Assembly: GCA_946186375.1 (NCBI GenBank)
Contig: CAMHMZ010000001.1
Coordinates: forward strand, 186,001-250,000
Direction: 5' to 3'
Origin: an uncultured Clostridia bacterium
Lineage (GTDB): Bacteria; Bacillota; Clostridia; Oscillospirales; Oscillospiraceae
DNA: 64,000 nt
Shown: positions 60,542-64,000 of the stretch, in pieces
Numbering within the stretch: position 1 is the stretch's first letter
Layout: every line of letters begins with the position of its first letter
Translations under genes and position numbers: made by a program
The notes under the pieces: generated by a model
What the model was told of the DNA's origin: nothing
The model's input: only the letters and a program-made list of their open reading frames with translations
Database searches by the model: none

Positions 60542-61603
60542 ATGAAAAACATCTACTGTATTGTCGGCCCGAGTGGGGTCGGCAAAACGACCGTGTTGAA
60601 TGAGATCATCCGCCGCCATCCGGAAATGGTGGCGATCGAGTCTTACACAGACCGACTGCCTCGATATGCCGGAGAAACCGGGCACACGTTCGTGACTCCG
60701 GAAGAGTTTACGCGCATCAAGCGTGAAAAGGGCATGGTCGCCTACACGGAGTTCTGCGGGCACCGTTACGGTGTGACTGCGGACATGATCGACACTGCTG
60801 ATCTGTATGTCATTGATCCTGCCGGCGTAATCACGCTCAAAGAGCTGTATCGTGGCCGGAAAGGTGTGTACGTGATCGGTTTGATGGCCGATACAGACGT
60901 GCTCACAGAGCGTATGAAAAAGCGCGGAGATTCCGAGGAGTCGATTAACCGTCGTCTCGAGCATGACAGCGTTGCCTTTGAAGGCATGGAGAAGATCTGC
61001 GACTCCGTTCAGCAGCTTTGCTTTGACGATGTCGAGCGTGCCGCTCTGTCGGTAGAAGGCATCATTTTCGCAGCAGAGTATGCGACTCCGACGCTGAGAC
61101 TGTACCAGATCAACGAACGGCGTGACAAGGATCGTGTGATGTTCATGAGCTTTGCAGCGCTCGAAGATTTGAGCCGTCGTTCTTCCAGGCCTGTTATTGA
61201 CAGGTCGATTTACGATCTTGTCTGGGAAGGAGACTTGGGCGATGTTGATCTCGACGAGGTGTTCTACATCTTCAATTCAGAGAACCGCCCGAACAAGTGC
61301 TCCAGGTCTCTCAGTGTCAGCGACATTGTGGAGGTCATGCACAATCCGGATGAGAACAAGAACGGTGTTTGGTTCTGCGACAGCTTCGGCTGGAAGAAGG
61401 TCGGCGTTTCCTGCTACGGTTCCGAGACGATGGTCGAGGTGCTGTATGCCAGATCCGCGTATGTGAACATCGGAGAACCTGCCAAGATCCATCTCTCAAA
61501 CGGTGATTGCCTGACAACATCTGTTGTTGAGCACATCATCAATCACCCGAGTGGCTGCATGGAGGTTATCACCCAGAACAGCCACTACAAAATCATTATG
61601 TAA
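60542..61603 (+). CDS. Guanylate kinase-like P-loop domain fused to a YodL-like domain
   Basis: 353 aa. Residues 1-185 are a guanylate-kinase-type nucleotide kinase (P-loop GPSGVGKTT at 9-17, TDRLPRYAGETGHTFVTPEE, YGV). Residues 190-353 show LYQINERRDKDRVMFMSF, YDLVWEGDLGDVDLDEVFYI, SLSVSDIVEV and WFCDSFGWKKV, the YodL-like pattern of clostridial mobile-element proteins. The kinase may act on a nucleotide; the YodL part has no known activity. Confidence 0.75.
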   Translation: MKNIYCIVGPSGVGKTTVLNEIIRRHPEMVAIESYTDRLPRYAGETGHTFVTPEEFTRIKREKGMVAYTEFCGHRYGVTADMIDTADLYVIDPAGVITLKELYRGRKGVYVIGLMADTDVLTERMKKRGDSEESINRRLEHDSVAFEGMEKICDSVQQLCFDDVERAALSVEGIIFAAEYATPTLRLYQINERRDKDRVMFMSFAALEDLSRRSSRPVIDRSIYDLVWEGDLGDVDLDEVFYIFNSENRPNKCSRSLSVSDIVEVMHNPDENKNGVWFCDSFGWKKVGVSCYGSETMVEVLYARSAYVNIGEPAKIHLSNGDCLTTSVVEHIINHPSGCMEVITQNSHYKIIM

Positions 61604-61613
61604 AGGAGACAGT

Positions 61614-62132
61614 ATGAAGGAAACTGGTATTATTCGAAGGATCGACGACCTGGGACGAATTGTCATTCCGAAAGACATCAGACGCCCGCTTCGTCTTCGT
61701 GAAGGAGACGCCATGGAGATTTATCTTGATGGCGATGCAATCGTTCTGAAACGCTATTCCGCTATGGACAGCATCAATTTTGATGTTGCTCGCGCGGCTG
61801 TGCGTGCGATCAGGGGTTTAGGCTTCGATAACGCGGTAGTATACGACAGATACAATGTTGTATATGCCAGCTGCGGTACGATGTCCATGCCGAGCATCAC
61901 GCCGGTCGAGGCAAATGAGTTCAGCCACATTCGGAAACTCTCTGTCCTTGATGAAACCAAGGATCTGTGGGTTTATCCGATCTTGGTCCTCGGCGAGAAT
62001 CAGGGATATGTGGTTGGCTCTCAGGCCTCAGAGATCACCGGTGAGCGGGCAAGAAGTGCTACGGTTTCAGCCGTACTTGCGATTATCAGTATGATTACTG
62101 GTATCGCCGAGCAGAGGAGCGATTGCGAGTGA
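61614..62132 (+). CDS. SpoVT/AbrB-type transcriptional regulator
   Basis: 172 aa from ATG 61614 (AAAGGAG upstream). Residues 1-50 are an AbrB swapped-hairpin DNA-binding domain (TGIIRRIDDLGRIVIPKDIR, REGDAMEIYLDGDAIVLKRY), as in SpoVT. The rest is a GAF-like sensor domain. In Bacillota SpoVT controls forespore genes. It could regulate this element or host sporulation (inference). Confidence 0.9.
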   Translation: MKETGIIRRIDDLGRIVIPKDIRRPLRLREGDAMEIYLDGDAIVLKRYSAMDSINFDVARAAVRAIRGLGFDNAVVYDRYNVVYASCGTMSMPSITPVEANEFSHIRKLSVLDETKDLWVYPILVLGENQGYVVGSQASEITGERARSATVSAVLAIISMITGIAEQRSDCE

Positions 62133-62404
62133 GCGCTCCAGCCGAATGGAAAACGCTTCGCTGGAAGCGCATTGAAGCCGGCGAGTACGAGTCTCTGGAC
62201 GGACGGTTCCATGTTTTACAGACTTGGGACCGTCTGTACGGAGAGCATTGGCAGCTCACGGACGGCAATGTTGAGGACTATTACAAGGCTCAAACAGCTT
62301 GTGAAAGTCTTAAGCACGCAAAACACGTAGCTGAGCTGATTGTCAACCGTGAAAGCGGTGTGTACGAAAAGCCTCAGATCAAATTGTCTGAAAATTCTTT
62401 TTGA
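62129..62404 (+). CDS. Hypothetical small protein
   Basis: 91 aa from GTG 62129, overlapping the previous stop; GAGGAG 10 nt upstream. WKTLRWKRIEAGEYESLDGR with YGEHWQLTDG suggests a small beta-fold, then a helical end. Not recognised. Confidence 0.6.
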   Translation: MSAPAEWKTLRWKRIEAGEYESLDGRFHVLQTWDRLYGEHWQLTDGNVEDYYKAQTACESLKHAKHVAELIVNRESGVYEKPQIKLSENSF

Positions 62405-62419
62405 AAAGGAGAAATAAAA

Positions 62420-62557
62420 ATGGGAGAAATTGAAATCATGTGGACGGATCTCACTGAAGACGCCCAGAACCGCATCAAGGAGGCTCTTGGTATTTCTGAC
62501 CCGAAGGAAATGAACTGGGATGTGTTCCCGGTCACTTCCTACTTCTACGAAGCGTAA
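62420..62557 (+). CDS. Tiny protein, paralog of the 49137 N-terminus
   Basis: 45 aa from ATG 62420 (AAAAGGAG upstream). DLTEDAQNRIKEALGISDPK and EMNWDVFP match the first part of the 49137 protein, so it is a stand-alone version of that domain. Confidence 0.65.
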   Translation: MGEIEIMWTDLTEDAQNRIKEALGISDPKEMNWDVFPVTSYFYEA

Positions 62558-62566
62558 GGAGGACCG

Positions 62567-63544
62567 ATGAAAGTAAAAGACTTTCTGCATCTTGATGTCG
62601 ACATCGATATCTGTGATGACGTCGCTGAAGAACTCTGCATCGCTTTTGTGGGGCCACTCAGTCTCACGGAAGAGGGCAAAAAGCATTTTGCCACAGCCCT
62701 CAACCTCAACATTGAGGTGGCGAACACCTGCGATCGCGCGGTAGTTTCTGTCGGCGCCGGCTCTGTTGGCGCTTGGAGAGACAAGGTTTCGGCTGCGGAA
62801 GAACTGTTCAACGCTGCAGCGGGCTATTGCTCTGAAGAGCAGTGGAACAAGTGGTTTAAAGACCACATTGATGTTTCCATTCGCTACAAGGACATTCAGA
62901 CCATCGAGAAGCATGGCTGGACGCTCCTCAGCATCGAAGAGCAAGGAAACGACGTCATTGTCGAGATTGAGAACAGTTCTCCTCTTGGCGAAGACCTGGT
63001 CGAGGATATTTGGCTCGAAGACGGTGATTCAATGGAAGGTGCTGCCTATAAATGGGCAGATAGCTTCGACGTGGATGATCACGTTTCCATCTGGGTGGAA
63101 CATCGTGGTGAAAACGATGTACCGGACAGCATTGAGGATCTCGTCGAGGATGCAAAAGACATCCAGCGGATGATCTGCGATCTGGCAAGAGCCTTCGGAG
63201 ACGATGGCGACAACGAAGAGTCGAATGCTGAACAGCCTGAAATCTGTGCGATGGTCACCATCAGCACAGAGCACATCACCAAAGCAACGGCGAGTGCTCT
63301 GCATAAAATCATTCATCGCCATCCTGCATACAGCAAGGAAGCGATGGCGTGGCCCACGGTCTATGAGAAAGGGGAGTACGGCTACTTCCTGTACATTCCC
63401 GACGATCTCTATGACCTTGAGAATGCCATGCCGACCGACCTGTTTGCGTGCTGCTGCTATGCGGCAGCCCATGACTGCACTTGGCTGGTACTCGACCGTG
63501 ACGGCCCGATCATGGCGAATGATTTGCCCGCGTATGAGTGGTGA
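62567..63544 (+). CDS. DUF5983-like protein
   Basis: 325 aa. The N-terminal half (KVKDFLHLDVDIDICDDVAE, ELCIAFVGP) is often joined to DUF5983 in clostridial mobile elements. The C-terminal third carries VTISTEHITKATASALH, YEKGEYGYFLYIPDD, CTWLVLDRDGPIMANDLPAY, the DUF5983 pattern. Function unknown. AAGGAGG upstream. Confidence 0.75.
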   Translation: MKVKDFLHLDVDIDICDDVAEELCIAFVGPLSLTEEGKKHFATALNLNIEVANTCDRAVVSVGAGSVGAWRDKVSAAEELFNAAAGYCSEEQWNKWFKDHIDVSIRYKDIQTIEKHGWTLLSIEEQGNDVIVEIENSSPLGEDLVEDIWLEDGDSMEGAAYKWADSFDVDDHVSIWVEHRGENDVPDSIEDLVEDAKDIQRMICDLARAFGDDGDNEESNAEQPEICAMVTISTEHITKATASALHKIIHRHPAYSKEAMAWPTVYEKGEYGYFLYIPDDLYDLENAMPTDLFACCCYAAAHDCTWLVLDRDGPIMANDLPAYEW

Positions 63545-63549
63545 TCGGC

Positions 63550-64000
63550 ATGGAAGAGTTGGTTGTCATTGCCAGCGTCAAAGGGCGCTGGTGTTTGAAG
63601 ATTTTCGGCCTTTTGAAGCTATTTGAACTTCGCAAGACCATTCCGAATATTCCGACACCGTTCAAAGTGCTGGTCTACTGCTCAAAAGTGACAGCTCCAA
63701 ATAAGGATACGTGCTTCCTGGATCTTTTCTGGGGAGCACATCCTAAATTGATCGGTGTTTCGATAAAGGGCACGATTCCGGCGAACGGCAAGGTCATCGG
63801 AGAGTTCATGTGTGACGGAGTGGAAAAGGCTGTCGGTATCACCCGGCTCAATTATGCCATTCCGCACAGCGACATACTCAAGGCAGCTTGTGTCTCAGAC
63901 GAAGAGGCCTTGGAGTACGCATCGGGTTCAACAGTTTGGGCCTGGCACATCAAAGGACCGAAGTTGTATCGCAGACCGAAGGAACTGTCAGAATATGGGC
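63550..64000 (+). CDS. ASCH-like domain protein (partial, runs off the window)
   Basis: At least 150 codons from ATG 63550. IPTPFKVLVYCSK, NGKVIGEFMCDGVEKA, LKAACVSDEEALEYASG and VWAWHIKGPKLYRRPKELSE resemble phage ASCH proteins (KVIGEF.C ... WHI...). ASCH domains bind RNA or modified nucleotides. The 3' end is outside the window. Confidence 0.6.
   Translation, partial: MEELVVIASVKGRWCLKIFGLLKLFELRKTIPNIPTPFKVLVYCSKVTAPNKDTCFLDLFWGAHPKLIGVSIKGTIPANGKVIGEFMCDGVEKAVGITRLNYAIPHSDILKAACVSDEEALEYASGSTVWAWHIKGPKLYRRPKELSEYG

Noticed and set aside
1-64000. CRISPR array to go with the Cas6e-like gene
   Set aside because: No regularly spaced repeats of 25-40 bp were seen in any intergenic region.

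Overview
The window looks like part of a large extrachromosomal or integrated element (jumbo-phage-like or megaplasmid-like) of a Bacillota/Clostridia host. The evidence is strong AAAGGAG-type ribosome binding sites, a SpoVT-type AbrB regulator, HU, and families common on clostridial mobile elements and phages (topB, NAD-dependent ligase, BRO-N, YopX, PcfJ-like, YodL-like, DUF4313/4314/5983-like). No phage structural gene, relaxase, replication initiator, tRNA, rRNA or CRISPR array was seen. Almost all genes lie on the + strand in tightly packed operons; only HU and one small coiled-coil gene are on the - strand. Most of the roughly 95 genes are small, unrecognised or known only as DUF-like families.

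Layout. 1-2022: the end of a Cas6e-like gene, a terminator, then an Rpn-type gene split by a 1,366-bp TnpB element. 2.1-11.2 kb: nucleic-acid enzymes (topoisomerase III, BRO-N protein, a kinase-HD-RNA ligase fusion, HU, NAD+-dependent DNA ligase). 11.3-13.4 kb: two membrane-anchored surface-type proteins. 13.6-19.5 kb: small unknown genes plus a J-domain protein. 19.66-21.03 kb: a second TnpB element of identical length beside the remnant of an Arr-like gene. 21.1-46.5 kb: a long accessory region of small genes, including a cyclic-phosphate receiver domain, DUF4313, PcfJ, Arr-like and SprT-like proteins, a second RNA ligase and many zinc ribbons. 46.53-47.20 kb: about 670 nt that is not coding and reads as one large, highly folded RNA with its own promoter and terminator. 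47.3-57.4 kb: more small genes, then a NAGPA-domain protein and an Lgt-like membrane protein. 57.5-64 kb: PcfJ-like, guanylate kinase-YodL fusion, SpoVT-like regulator, DUF5983-like protein and an ASCH-like gene cut by the window end.

Regulation is the most distinctive feature. Sixteen + strand promoters share one design: TTGACN or ATGACA, then 16 nt (17 in one), then GTAAAA or a close variant. In many, ATAGCACA or a variant lies about 12 nt later, followed by a GC-rich hairpin with a U-run before the first gene. Several also carry WTGCGCY 9 nt upstream of the -35. The - strand genes and the first small gene instead use ordinary TATAAT-like promoters. This suggests an element-wide regulon with attenuation or antitermination in every leader.

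The genes suggest an element that carries its own DNA ligase and topoisomerase, an RNA-repair set (kinase-HD-ligase, Rnl5-like ligase, cyclic-phosphate receiver protein) that could undo RNA cleavage by host defences, and many zinc-ribbon proteins of unknown role. At least ten paralogous pairs show that the accessory region grew partly by duplication.
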